Shown: positions 21,297-34,100, counted from the stretch's first letter. The stretch is 64,000 bases of DNA from Drosophila pseudoobscura (GCF_009870125.1 NC_046683.1:60713869-60777868), one strand, 5' to 3'. Notes: generated by a model from the sequence alone, not told the origin. Translations and numbers: made by a program.

Positions 21297-23172
21297 CTAG
21301 GTGAATACGAATCCCTGCTCGGTGGGTATGTCCCACGGCATGGTGAAGTATTCCCCTGGCAAGGGGGTGCAGTGTGTGGAGTTGTAATCACGTAAATGTT
21401 TGCGAAACTAAAATAGAAAGAGTTATTTCCATAGAACATTTGTAGGAACTGGCCCTCATAGATAAGCATACCAAAAATACAGCCATGTTGGTGCGCACTT
21501 CCTCGGAGTAGTCGGCTCCAATCAACATGGGGAATGACTTGCCCTCATCGGAGGCATAAGTAATAAGGCGCGACATGCTCAGCTTTTCCTCGGATGCCGG
21601 GATGCTGTACGGCTCTAGGGGCTTCGACAACAGACCTTTGATACGTGCCAACTGTGGAACGCCAAAGATCTTTGGATAGCGATGCTTCAGCACAGACAAA
21701 ACCAAGAAGTTGCCGCGATTCGTCTCAATGTGGTTGTCCCTAGACAAGTGCGAAAATGTTACGCGTTACGCATTATAAATATAAATAGAATAAAAATGCA
21801 CCCATCTTACTCGGCGATAATTTCATCCTCAGTGCGTCGGATGAACGAAATGGGTCCGTTGAACTGCTGGGCCAACTCGGCGTTGTTCAGATTGCAATAA
21901 TTGCGAATGGCCGTCTTGACAATGCCGGCCACCTGGGACGGCATGCGAGGCACAGCCAAATAAAGGACATCATCGAAGGTGGCATCCAAGACAACACCCT
22001 TGGCATCTGGATAAATGGATGCGGCATACAATGTGCTAAAGCCACCGATGCTCCAGCCATAAAATATAATATCCTCCACAGAAAATCCAAGATGGTTGAT
22101 GGCAAACTGTACCACAGAATCGATGGCATTCTTGTCCTGATGCGGATATGGCGTGCCCGAGCTGCCGGCAAATCCAGGATGGTTCCAGCCCAGTACGGAG
22201 TATTTAAGGGCCACCGGAGTACCCATTATTCCGACTTCATAGAATCCCGCATTTCCCTCGGAACAAATGATCAGAGTCTTGCCATTGCCCACATTATCGC
22301 CACGATTGTCGATAAACAGAGTGTCAATTTCATTCGAGTCGATTGTCTTAATTTTATAGCGGATTCCATTGTCGTCTTCGACAAGTTTTGCGCGTCCTGA
22401 GATCAACATGGGTCCTGAAATACCGCACAAGTTATGACCATTCAGACATTAAGACAGTATTACATACGCATAAACTTCTCCAACAGCTTGACTGAGCCCG
22501 GATAGATCATGGGCAGTCCAAAGGTGTTAATGGCCAGGTAGGCAATCACCTCACAAGGCAGTGTGGCGAAACGCAGCGGCTCCCGTCGGCTGGCAGTAAC
22601 AGCAGGCTTCTTGGTATCCCTAAATGGGGAAAGTTACGCTGCTATTCATTTGTAAGGATCTGGTCTCCTCACCCTGTCAGCGATTTCACATCAAAGTCCA
22701 CTGGCCACGAGCTGAAGTCAATATCGAAGCGGCGCAACTCCCCGCTGGCACCTCCAGTGGTCTTGTTGGCCCGCGCCGCCTCCAAGGCTTTAATCATGTT
22801 CGAATAGACCCGCGATTGCTTGCGGCCCACTCCTCGCATAACCAGCGAGATAATCACAAGCAGGCCCACGCTGGTTGTGATTTTGGCCAGCGTCGGCATC
22901 GAATCGGCAACAAAGTACCCGCGACGGTACAGGAATGTGGCAATCAATGGCGATGTGTAGTAGCCCACCGACCACATAACCGACAGCTGGAATGAGTAAA
23001 CAGCTAAGAGCTGATATATTCCATTCAATTTGATTAGTACACATACCGTGGAAAGTATATGTTCCCCAAATTTTTCAACAGTTCCACTCTCGTACACCTT
23101 TCGCTGTGGCTCCGGCACTCCCTTGTACTCCATGTACAGGTTGGGGCCGAACATGTAGCTGAGGAAACTCAT
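21297..23172 (-). CDS. CG1309: ABHD16A/BAT5-like alpha/beta-hydrolase
   Basis: Six exons (23172-23047, 22986-22673, 22619-22468, 22414-21811, 21739-21472, 21407-21297) give 524 residues; human ABHD16A has 558. Two or three membrane segments in the first ~110 residues (LSVMWSVGYYTSPLIATFL and the later ITTSVGLLVIISLVM) anchor it to membranes. The hydrolase domain carries a glycine loop near WNHPGFAGSSGTPYP and the nucleophile elbow GWSIGG with Ser at about 319; the family's Asp and His lie downstream (DATFDD is a candidate for Asp). In mammals ABHD16A is a phosphatidylserine lipase that makes lysophosphatidylserine at the ER. Substrate here is inferred from that. Introns are 53-71 bp and the start MSFLSYMFGPN is the first ATG of the open frame. 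The CG symbol is recalled. Confidence 0.9.
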
Positions 23173-23960
23173 TTTATGATAAGTTTATATATTTTCGCGT
23201 CTGGAAATGATTAAGTTTTTTTTTTGCTTGTAATTTATGTGAAAGCTATTCCAGGGTGTCGCACTCTCAAACTGGATCAGATGTTACGTTGATAACCAGG
23301 GCAGGAGAGTCAAACAGTTGCTTTATGATATTTGTTGCCTGTATCTTTTTAACAACTAGTAAGGTTGTTAAAAGTACATATATTAATAGCGGAAAATGTA
23401 TAAAGCCAATAAGAATAACAATCTTGCAGCTGTTAAGCAACTGTCTGAATTAAGTTGACAGAGTTTCGTTTTTCCATCCCTGGGACCAGGGTAATTAATT
23501 AAGTAATTAATGTAATTAAGTATTAATTACATTTAAATTCATTTCAGCCGATGTCACCACGAGGCATTAATATCAGCTGGTCCAGTGGTTGTATCTCTGG
23601 GTTTTCCTCTACAAGAGACGAGATCGGGGTCCTCTCCACCAGCTGGTCCAATGAATGTATCTGCATTGCGTAAATTTCCGAATTTCGATTTTCCGAATAT
23701 TTTATCTCTGTTGTGCCTATCGTGTCAACTATCACCACTGAGGGAAGAGCAGCTTAAATAAATCCTTTAAGCAAATACTTTAAACTAATTTATCATTAGA
23801 TCAAGCATATTAATAATAGTGTAAATAGCCCATAAGTTGCTTCTAGTGTAAATCTAATGTAATCTAAAAACATCGATGACATCGGTGTTTCTGCAGCTCT
23901 TTTATCGATAGATAAATTTTATATTTTTGTGCACGCCAAATAATTTGTATTAAAATTACC
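23173..23960. other. Intergenic region with divergent promoters
   Basis: Lies between the start codons of the ABHD16A-like (-) and NFXL1-like (+) genes. It holds a DRE at 23903-23910, and a 64-codon minus-strand frame (23738-23544) with an internal repeat and a splice-acceptor-like CCCTCAG just upstream but no ATG. That frame is not called as a gene. Confidence 0.45.
23903..23910. promoter_or_regulatory. DRE (TATCGATA) upstream of the NFXL1-like gene
   Basis: Perfect TATCGATA, 51 bp before the start codon at 23961, in a position expected for a housekeeping core promoter with a very short 5' UTR. Confidence 0.6.
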
Positions 23961-26900
23961 ATGTGCAACGTTGCAAAAGTGGAAAAAATTGCCCAGAAAC
24001 TTGTATACGCCTACGCTTCCAGCTCTGAAGATGAGGGGGAACTGGATGAAAAACAAATTTTGGGTAATTTTCGCTTTTACACCCCACAGCCGTGACGTGT
24101 CCAATCAGCATCTTTATCTATTCTGATTTCAACAATTTGGCTGTAGATCAATTATACAAGCACTACCAACCGACGTCCGGTAGGTCTAGTGGAAAGCCGG
24201 GAAGTGACAAAGATGTCGCCCGCACTACTACCTTCCTGGAAAACACCCTCCACTCTGGAGCGGCCACTTGCCTCATCTGCATTGGCAGCATTCGACGTGT
24301 GGAGCCGATATGGTCCTGTGAGAGCTGTTATTGCTTCTTCCACCTCAATTGCATTCAGCGGTGGGCCAATGACAGCATGATGCAGATGAAAGTAAGGGCG
24401 GAGCAGCAGAATGGGAACCAGAATCAGGGCCACTACAATCATTTGGGGGAGTTTGTGCCGCCCAAGCGCCAGAAATCGCTGCACTGGTGCTGTCCCCAGT
24501 GCCGAATGGACTACCAGCCGGCGGAGAAACCAACGCAATACAACTGTTTCTGCGGCAAGGAAGAGAATCCGCAGTCGCAGCCGTTCCTAGTACCGCATTC
24601 GTGTGGCGAAATTTGTAAGAAGCTACTCCAGCCAAAGTGCGGTCACGATTGTAAGCTCCTTTGTCATCCGGGGCCGTGTCCGCCCTGTGCTCAGCAGGCG
24701 CAAGTCTCCTGCCTGTGTGGGAAATCCACTCCGCGCTCCATGCGCTGCATAGACAAGCAATGGAAGTGCCAGCAAGCGGTGAGACAATTATTCAATGTGA
24801 TGAAGCCTCCTTTCCACTCTAGCCATATTTGTTGCAGTGCAAAGAGCTCTTGGCCTGTGGGAAGCACAGATGCAGCCAAGTATGCCATCGACCAGGACAG
24901 TGTCCGCCTTGCAGCAGCAAGAGCAACCAGCCATGCGAGTGCAAGCGAGAGTCGAAGGTCGTAAGCTGCTCTGATCGCAAGTGGAAGTGCACAAATGTGA
25001 GTGATATACACCTAAATCGAGGAAATCACATAAAGGATTGGTGAAATGTTTCAGATTTGTGGAGCGACGTTCGCCTGTGGCTTGCACACCTGTGAAAAGG
25101 TGTGTCATGCCGGACCCTGCGGTGGTGGAGAGTGTCCCTTGGAAGTGAAGACATGTCCCTGTGGAAAAAATGTATGTACTAATGGCAACTCAATCGAGCA
25201 ACTCTCGTGTCTTATAAACTCAATTTCCGCAGAGCCAAATGCGGCCCTGCAACGAGGCTGTGGAAACCTGTGGCGATACTTGTCAGAAGCTCTTATCCTG
25301 CGGTCAGCATTCATGCACTCAGCGCTGTCATCGTGGCAACTGCATTTCGGTAAGTCATTTTTCGACCCAAAAAAGCCTAGTCCCAGTTGCTGCAATTGCC
25401 ATTCCAGTGCCCAGTGAGGACAAAGAAGAAATGCCGCTGCGGCCTTCATGAGAAGGAGCTGCCCTGCTCCAAGGAGCACACCTGCGAGACCAAGTGCAAG
25501 CAAATGCGTGACTGTGGCAAGCATGCCTGCAACAGAAAGTGCTGCGGCGATCAGTGCCCGCCCTGCGAAAAGATCTGTGGCAAGCAGTTGAGCTGCAACA
25601 AGCACAAGTGCCAGTCCGTGTGCCACAACGGGCCCTGCTATCCCTGCAAACTGGAGTCCCAGATCAACTGCCGCTGCGGCAAGACGCGGCGCAGTGTGCC
25701 CTGCGGGCGAGAGAAGAGTGCGCGCATCGTCTGCTTGGAGCTTTGTCGGTAAGTAAGGGAGTAATCCCTCATGCAAAACTCTACCATTAAGCCAATGGAA
25801 CGGAAAAATTTCAGTATATCTGCGAAATGCCATCATGCCATTAAACATCGCTGCCACAAAGGTGAGTGTCCGCCATGTGGCCAGGTATGTGCTCTTCCAA
25901 ATTCCGACAGCGGCTGTGGACACATCTGCAAGGCGCGTTGTCACGAGGCCGTCAGAGTGAACCGGCCTGCTGATGCGGCCCGCCCTCAAACCAAAAAGGT
26001 ACGGGAAACTGCCATGATAACAAGAGCTCCTTTTCATCCAGTCTCCCTTTAGTATGAATACAAATCACTGCCACATCCACGCTGCGAGGAGAGCGTCAGC
26101 GTCACCTGCATTGGAGGCCACGAGGTAGCCACTTGGCCCTGCTGGAACTCAAAGCCCACTTCTTGCCAGCGCAAATGCTCGCGGAAGCTCAACTGTGGCA
26201 ATCACAAATGCTCCCTCGTCTGTCATTCTGTGTCCAATCCGCAAGATATGCAGCAGCAGGCTGGCTGTGCCACATGCGAGGAGGGTTGCATCATTCCTCG
26301 TCCAACGGGTTGCGCACACGCCTGTCCCAAAGGCTGCCATCCGCCGCCGTGCACTCCATGCGGCTTTGTGATCAAGAGCAAGTGCCATTGCGGACTCACG
26401 CAGTTGGTGTACAAGTGCAGCGAGTACTTCGATGAGGCAGGCACTGTCCAGGAGATAATCGATCGGAGGGAGAGATTCCGCAGTTGCGGCAATCGCTGCT
26501 TAAAGAACGTGAGTTCCCTAAGTTTGAGATTCCAGAGATTCCATTTAATAAAGATTCGCGTTTGCAGTATCCCTGCGCACATCGATGCATGTCGATATGC
26601 CACTCTGGCAAGTGCCCTAGTCCCGATCTGTGTCGCAAGAAGGTTCGCATTTTCTGTGCCTGCAAGAGACTCAAGCAGGAGATCGCTTGCGACAAGCATC
26701 GGGCTGGGCAAACGTCGCTTGAGTGCGACTCTAGCTGTGTGGCCGAACTCTCCCGTGCTCAGGCGGCGGAGCAGCAGCATTTGGAGCAAAAGCGCCGCAA
26801 TGAGGAGGAACGTAATCGACTGGAACTGGAGAAGTTTGAACAGAAATTCGGAAAACGCAAGCACAGAGAACGCAAAACTCTAGATGTGGGCCCGCCCAAA

Positions 26901-26993
26901 TCGAAAATGAATTGGGAACAAACGGCCATTTATGTAGCGTCGGTAATGATTGTTCTGGGAGCCATTGCGGTGGCAACCTATGCGGACAGTTAA
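23961..26993 (+). CDS. NFX1-type zinc finger protein, NFXL1-like, membrane-anchored
   Basis: Nine exons: 23961-24063, 24147-24778, 24838-24996, 25055-25171, 25233-25349, 25408-25748, 25815-25998, 26053-26508 and 26568-26993, with all phases agreeing, giving 844 residues (human NFXL1 911). An acidic N-terminus is followed by a RING/PHD-like Cys-His cluster ([10 protein letters not shown] to [17 protein letters not shown], about 65-105). Then come ten or so NFX1 fingers of the form C-x3-C-G-x-H-x-C-x3-C-H-x3-C-P-x-C. A Lys/Glu coiled coil (about 760-815) and one C-terminal hydrophobic helix ([20 protein letters not shown]) end the protein. The C-terminal anchor separates it from NFX1/shuttle craft, which is nuclear. 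RING plus NFX1 fingers suggest ubiquitin ligase or nucleic-acid binding, unproven. An acceptor at 24089 would make a 26-bp intron, so 24146 was chosen. Confidence 0.88.
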
Positions 26994-27023
26994 AGGACAA
27001 CTACGTAACACTTTTAAGATGAA

Positions 27024-27056
27024 TTTATTATATCAATTTAAACGGATAAGAATAAA
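27024..27056. terminator. Opposed, overlapping poly(A) signals
   Basis: AATAAA on the plus strand at 27051-27056 serves the NFXL1-like gene (stop 26993). AATAAA on the minus strand at 27029-27024 serves the PQ-loop gene (stop 27095). Each signal lies past the other's, so the two mRNAs should be complementary over several tens of bases. Confidence 0.65.
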
Positions 27057-27094
27057 CTACAACAACGACTGATAGACAATCTTGAGCGTGGATC

Positions 27095-28300
27095 TTAGGC
27101 CTTCTTTACCTTCTTCTTGTAGAAGCAGGCGGCTGCGAAAACGGAAGCACTGAGGAACGTCGATATAAGGAAGTTCGAGAGCAGCATCCAGTCATGCGAC
27201 TGCACATACACCGTATAGATGCGGGCTGGAAGGGATTGGGTAGAGAGTTTAATGATGATCTTGGATCCGATTCGATATCTACGTACTCATGTTGGTGAAG
27301 GCCGACAGGGCCCACGTAGTGCGGCTGACGGAGCTGGCATCCTTTGTCCTCAGTATGGCCAGCAGCTGGAGCACCTTGCTGGTTGCCCCAATGGGCGTGC
27401 AGAAAGGCTAATGGACGGTAAAGAGGAAGCAATTATTTGAATAAATATATATATATCAGGTGGTCAAGGGGGGCCGACCACCACCGGCGGGAGTAAAAAT
27501 AGCTGCTCAAACATTATACAACAATAAATGTTGACCTTGGGCAAAGATGATTCCCAGTTAAGAGCGGACAGACAGACCTATCTATGTTGGAGACAAAAAA
27601 AAACCTAAAACAAACCAAACTAGTTTACCGAAATCATAGAAACAGAAACATAATTAGCTAATTGGAGTGGCGGCGGTGTGTCCGGGAAACAAGTTTGAAC
27701 TACGTCGAACGGCTATCTAGTCAAAAATCGTGGTGGGCTGCCGTCAAAAGCCTCTAATCAATGACGAATGTGCACATAGACGCTATCAATTGACCCTATG
27801 TATGGAATTACTCACCACCAAGAATGTGAGAATGATAATAGGAAAGAGTTTCAGGTATATGAGCGAAGCTATGATCACATAGGCGATGGCAACTATTTGT
27901 GTCTTCTTGCCCAGCAGATCCTGGTATTTGAAGGCGTAGTAGATGAGGACGTATTCCTGCAGGAGCAGCACAGGATACTCCATGTAGGAGAGGAAGTCGT
28001 AGTCACTGGTGTAGTTGTAGGATATCATCACTGTGTAGCTGAACAGCTCCAGACATAGTCCAAGTACGCTTATACCTATGTACGTGTGTACGTAAGAAGA
28101 GTGGTATGTGAGTGGGCGGACTAGATGTGGGAGGCGGTTGGCTTACCTTTCGAGGACTTGTTCTCCCTTATGGTATTGATTTGCGGCACCTTGATCACCA
28201 GGCATGATGAGACTGTGATTAAGCTGAGCAAGTCCGCAATCACGAGCACTAATCCCTTGTCCAGATACTCGGACACCACCTCGGATAGACCCCCAGACAT
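27095..28300 (-). CDS. CG1265: PQ-loop repeat membrane protein (SLC66A3/PQLC3-like)
   Basis: Four exons, 28300-28147, 28075-27816, 27407-27287 and 27225-27095, give 221 residues. Seven hydrophobic segments are visible. The first PQ motif is in ITVSSCLVIKVPQINTIREN (about residues 25-44), and the second loop is degenerate (ATSKVLQLLAILRTKDASS, Pro-Gln replaced by Leu-Gln). A lysine-rich tail KKKVKKA ends the protein and resembles a di-lysine retrieval signal. PQ-loop proteins are transporters or sorting factors of lysosomal and ER membranes; SLC66A3 has no firm substrate. The ATG at 28300 is the first ATG in frame. Intron 2 (27408-27815) is unusually long for this cluster. The symbol is recalled from the melanogaster neighbourhood. 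Confidence 0.82.
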
Positions 28301-28534
28301 CTCGACGGTCAAACGAACTTTAATATTTTTGCTGTGATTTATTCAAACGCAAACTTTCGATGACCGGCTGACTATCGATGAAAGAGTCTGGCTCGCTACC
28401 TCATGATCCATGCAGTCCTTAACGCTCAATGCCTAAAGCGCATCCTTAGATCACAGCCATAAGAATTTAGTAATTTAGTTTTCCGGATTTTCCAAGTAAT
28501 TCAACTTTTTCCGCGTATCGGTTCATTGCACTGT

Positions 28535-29068
28535 TTATGGCCGTATGACATTACACGAACTGCTAATGGGCGTATGACATTAGACTTGATTGGACTTTGC
28601 TACAAACGATAAGATGCAACGATAAGTTAGTGTTGCTAACCCCTTTCCAGCCGCAGCTCCAGTTATCAGTCCAAAATGAAAAGTGTAATAACTATCGATT
28701 ATATCTGCTGCTGCTCTGCTCCCAGCAAATTCCAGCTAATGCCTGCTTACTTCATGCTTTCCCATAAGCCTCTGTTGTTGTTTTACCTTAACAACACTTA
28801 GCAGTGCTGCGACAGAAATGATATATGGATACACTTTTCAGATCCAATTTTGATAGCTGGCTGCCTGTGTGCGTTGGAAAAAACAGATATAGTGCCTCAG
28901 TTCTTCGATTGATAGCTGGGACACGTATCTGTAGACGACTACGAACACTAAGTTCTTACGTTAGTCTCTCATGCTGTCTCTCTCTTCGCAACAAAGTTGA
29001 CAAAGTCTAATGCTTACGCCCATAAGACTGTTAGTCAGCTAGCAAAGTCTAGTGTCATATGCCCATAA
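28535..29068. mobile_element. Short element with compound terminal inverted repeats
   Basis: The left end (28535 to about 28602) and right end (about 28991-29068) are inverted relative to each other. Each end carries two copies of a motif like gggcgtatgacattagactt (left: about 28537 and 28567; right, inverted: about 29002-29025 and 29042-29066). The interior (~390 bp) has no coding capacity. This fits a MITE or small foldback remnant of about 535 bp. No target-site duplication is obvious. It lies in the gap between the PQ-loop gene and archipelago. Confidence 0.6.
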
Positions 29069-31181
29069 CGACAACATCGATAGGCTTTTCTTGCGATACC
29101 TGTGCTGTCTTCGAGATGATGGTCTCGTATATCGATAATTAATACAAGGCAGGCTCGAGTCATTAATTTTTTTCGTCTGTCCAAATAAATTTATGTTTCT
29201 TAAAATTAAATAAACAAAGTAAGGTTAAAACGGTGCCACACTAGATTTTACAACACTCCTCCGGAGCAACGGCACAAAGAAGTATGTGGAAATACGATTA
29301 AACGTGTGCCCCGTGTAACTCTATGTGCGTGCGTGTGTGTGAGTGGGCTAAACGCAAAAAATTTCGAATGGAATAGTTAAATAATTTAACCAAATTTCAA
29401 CTGTCGCCATGGCTTGGGACTGTTGTACAGACTCAATTAGCTTTGGAGAACATTTCAAAAGTAATTTATAGAAGGGATATCGCAGCAAACTTTTCTCGTG
29501 GATGTCGTGACATTTGCTCTGTATGCGTGTGTATGTGTGTCTGTGTGTACAACAATGTTCACATTTTTCTTTTGTTGTTTGCTCCACGAATTATGGGGCT
29601 GGCTGGCTCGCTCTCCTCCATCACCAGTGCTGCAGTGCAGGTGCAGAAAAGTGGGGTTAGGGCCAGGAATTAAGAAGGAAATGCAGTAAAAACTATTAAA
29701 TTGGCAAACTAAATATTGGATTTATCATAGCTACTGGTATTATCTACCAACTTATATGCATGCATGACATGTATACACATGTGTTTGTGCGTATTTAGGG
29801 AGCAATGATAATGACGACTCCACCCGTGGCTAAAAAATTCTTTGGGCGCATCGAAAATGTGCTGCGGTATTGGCTATCCTGCGGCACAGGTAAATGTAAG
29901 GCAGACTGAATAAATACGGCATGAAAGCAGAGACCCCGAAGACCCTAAGCAACGTTTTTTTTTTTTGTTTTTTGGGTGGAGGTCAACAGCCAAACGCCGA
30001 AGGGTGGGAAGAGAAAGAAGGAAAATATATTCCCGAGAATACCTCTGCACATCTGATCTTCTGTTGTCTGTTGTTGCGAGTGATGCAACAGCAGGAGCGC
30101 TGCTGAAAATTCCTTTGTGATCGCCCCTTTTGTTCGATGCGGATGCTGATGCTGCCTTGCAATGGCTGCGCTCCCTGCCCCTGCCGCTGCCCGTGCCCCT
30201 TCCCCTTCCTCTCTTTTCTGCTCGACCAACAAAGATCCCTTTTTCTACACGCTTTTGTGTCTGCGTGTGTTTGTGTGCGATCGGTCTTTGGTTGGTTCCC
30301 TGGCTCTCCCTGGTGATGCTGTGTGACAGACAAGGCACGAGATACACGAGACGACGACGACGATCTGCTTGCTCTCGCCAAGCCAGTCCCAGGCGGAGGG
30401 AAAAGATAGCGGCTTGAATTGCAAGGTGTACGCGTTGTTGTTGTTGCTGCTGCCTCTGTTGTGTATCTTTGCTGTTGCTTCTTCTTCTTACGTCCGTTAC
30501 TTCTGGCTCTCTCGCCATCTCTTATCCACAATACCTTTGTGCTGCTGCCTGCCGCCTGCCCTGCTCTGCCGCTTGCCTACCTGCCTCTTACTGTACTGCA
30601 TATGTGTGTGTGTCAGTGAGTGTCTTCTTTTTGTTGTAATACCCGTTTCGTCTTCTTTTTCCCATTCTACTTCGCGCCGTTTTAGCCTCTTCCGCCGATC
30701 CCCGATCCGATGCACTTTTGTGATTTCCTTTTTCGAGTTTTAACGACAACGTCGTCGGCGGCGGCGGCTGCTTGCACAAAAATTTTTCCCACTGCTTTTC
30801 ATTTAATTTCTCTTCTCTTGGTTTTTTTTTTTATTTTGCAATCTTGTTGCGTGGGAATTTTGGAGTTCTTCCCGAGCACAAAGGATAAGCATTGAAATTG
30901 ACGTAATATATAATATATGAAGTATCTATAAATTGTAGTAGTGGCAGAAGGCCCTACTAAAAGGTAGCAAAATGAAATGCTAATCTACGGCATCAACGTG
31001 CTCCTTTTCCCCTTTTTACCCTTATGCCCTTATAGGGAACACTGTACTGAATTCTGACCATCGTTCTCTTTGCAGGAGAGGGAGAGAAGCAGCAGAGCAG
31101 CCCACAGCCACCAACAGCGAGCTGGTAAACTGTTAAAGCGCGCTGCCCCGTTTTGTTTTTGGATGCTCGTCAAGTATTATT
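29069..31181 (+). other. Promoter, leader and first intron region of archipelago
   Basis: Contains a DRE at 29130-29137, then CA/TG-rich and CTG-rich low-complexity sequence without a credible protein. A strong acceptor (TTCTCTTTGCAG, ending 31075) opens the exon that carries the ago start codon at 31182, so at least one noncoding exon lies upstream. I cannot fix its donor. Confidence 0.5.
29130..29137. promoter_or_regulatory. DRE (TATCGATA), candidate ago promoter element
   Basis: Perfect TATCGATA upstream of a TG-rich leader-like region, about 2 kb before the ago start codon. Assignment to ago is by orientation and distance only. Confidence 0.4.
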
Positions 31182-34100
31182 ATGGAACAAGGATGTCCTC
31201 CAGTTGCTAGCAGGAATTCCTTGGCCAGTGCAGAGGAGGAGGGTACTCCGGCGTCGATCCCATCGTCGGTCAGCGGCCAGCACATTGAACTGAAGAGTCA
31301 GGCGGCGGCAGCGACGGCCACGGCAACGGCAACGACGACGACGACTAAGGCGACGGCTACTACCAGCCAGCAGGCAGGAGCAGCTGTATCAGCATTTTTA
31401 TCTATGTCAACTCTGAGGGAGGATGTGGAGGACGTGTGCGTGTCGTCGAATTCTCAGCATGGCTTCGCCGTAGTGCTGGACGATGAGTCAAGTACCTCCG
31501 GGGTGCTGGAGACCTTTGAGATTAGCTCTTCCAACTCACTGCCCACCAGCACAAGGCCGGCATCCACAGTTGGCGTGGTAGTGGCCGTGGATGATAGCTC
31601 CTCCACGGACACCATTAACGACGATGACCATCCCTCCTCCGAGCACAGTCGTGGGGGCTTCTTCAATGATAGTGAGATGCCGCCCATTGTCTGCCTTATA
31701 AACGACGACGATGATGATGACGAGGATGAGGAGGAGGATGTGGAGGACGTGGAGGATGTGGAGGCAGATGTGGAGGATGAGGACGAGGACGATGAAGAGG
31801 AGCTGATCGAGGACGATTATGAGGACGTAGAAGACATTGCGGCTGGAATCGACTGCCCGAACACATCACAAATGGCCCTGCCCGATGGCACCATCATGAC
31901 GGCCGATGGCTCCAAGATCTTCCTCGAGACTCCCGTCGTAGAGGAGGCTCTGCCGCATCCCCATCCCGGCCACAATGGCCAAGTGCTCGATGGGACCGAT
32001 GTCCCTTCAGAGTTCGGCGATCAGGTGGTCGGCAAACCGAAGCGCTTGAGCGACGAATTTTTGCTTGGCGAGGATCAGCTGGAGGACCAGCATCAGACGG
32101 CAGCACATCCACATCCAAGAGGAACCAAGTCTGAACCAGGCAACTCCGACGATAGCCGGCCGGAGGCAGACGATGCCACCACATACACATCACTCCACGA
32201 TAGGCTGATGTCCGTGCGGCTGAAGCAGATGAGTCTCACAGCCAATGCCTCGTCGAATCCCTCGCCAGCCGCATCTGCCACATCTGCTGCATCAGCGGCA
32301 TCAGGTGGGGCGCAGGAAGAGGCCTCCACATCTACATCCAGCTGCAGCTCCAACGGCAACACGCAGCCCCTGTCCAAGGCAGACATTCAGTCGATGGATC
32401 TGATAGAGCGGCGCGACTTTGAGACAGAGCAGCGTCTCACTGGCGGCATCATTCTGCGCACCAGCTCCCTGTTGAGTCGGAACAAATTGAATCTAAGTCT
32501 GATCAAGTCCGTGGCTGGAGGCGGAACAGGAGCAGGAGCAGGTGTCGGCGGAAGCGGTGGAGTCACCAGCAGCAACAGCAGCAGCGATGATTGGCCCAGC
32601 GGCAGCAACGGACGCACTGTATCCTCAGATAGCAAGGTGAGTAATTTATCAAGTTATCGTAAAAGGAGTCAAAACGTTAGTCTCAGACAGAAGGAGAGGG
32701 AGTGTGTTCTCCACAGAGAATACTGTTTTGTGTATCCCCTCGGACTGTTCATCATCCCTGAATTAACCCAATGAATCCGTTTCCTATCTGTTTAGTGCAC
32801 ATACAAGGATCTATCGACGACTCCAACGAGCAGCCGCAAGTATACCAACAGCCGGCTGAGCAAGTCCACTGCCAAACTGAATCTGGGATCCACAATGGGC
32901 ACATCTATATCAGCGGGGACGGCGGGAACGACGGGAACAGCGGCGGTAGCGTCCATCAGTAGCAGCTGCAGCCAGAATAGCAAATCCACCATGGCGCTGT
33001 CGCAGTCAGAAGCGGCGGGCACCAGCTGTACGGGAGCTGCTCGAACAGATGTGTTCACCAATACCAATTCGAATGATGCCCCAACCATAGCCACATCGAC
33101 ATCTACATCCACTTTGAACTGTCAGGAGCAGGAGGAGAAACCTAGTGCATCATCATCATCATCATCATCATCCCAGTCCATCTCCTTCAGCTCTGTGGGC
33201 TCCCAGACCTCTCAGGATGGCGGCCGCACATACGCTTTACACTCCACAACATCATCTACACCGGCCTGTTCCGGGTCGGCCGATGCCGACGATGCCCCAC
33301 AGGCCTCGACGTCCACTTCAGCATCAGGATCCTCCTCTTCGACATCGAGCGGCACAATGCGGTGCGAGTACGTGGCCCCATCAAAGGCGGCGCGCCAAGT
33401 GAACGCCAGTGCCCAGACACAGGAACGCCTATTCGCGCGCCTACCAGGCTGCGGTGGCGTTGCCGGTGTATCAAAGGCAACGGGCGGCGCTGCAGCTCAT
33501 GCATTGGTCACTCGACAAAGACGCAATGGCTCCAACGATGTCATTGTCCTGGAGGTTGTGGTCGAAGAGGGCGCCGCAGCCGGGGCAGGAGCCAACAACA
33601 GCAATAACAATAACAACAACGTGGTGGATGGGGGTCTGATCGAGCCAGGAGATGGCGACGAGTCGTGGTTCAACTGCGATGAGGAGAACAACTCGGACTT
33701 GGAGGAGATTTGCACGTGCCAGAACGGTAATAGTGGCTATAGCAGCGGAAGCAACGGCAGCCTCAGTGAGCCCTATGACATGGAGCCAGTAGAGTACGAC
33801 GAGCCCATCTCCTTGTCCACATCCTCATCGGCCATATGCGATGGCGGCTCCTCCGCATTGGCCAATACCGGGTCATTGATTTCTCAGCAGCGGAAGCGTA
33901 AATACAACGAAACGCGCATTCTCGAGGGCTGCGATTACGCCATGACCATCTCGGCCAGCGGTGGGATGGTCGGAGATAATTGCCGCAAGCGGATTGCCTA
34001 CGATTTTGCTTCCACACCGCGCTCGTCGTCCCAGCATATGGGGCCAACAGCGGTGCTGTCCATTACGCCATCGCTGGTGGTGTCCAATGCGTGCGCCACA

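Noticed and set aside
24064-24089. 26-bp intron in the NFXL1-like gene using the acceptor at 24089
   Set aside because: Far below the minimum fly intron size. The acceptor at 24146 gives an 83-bp intron in the same reading frame.
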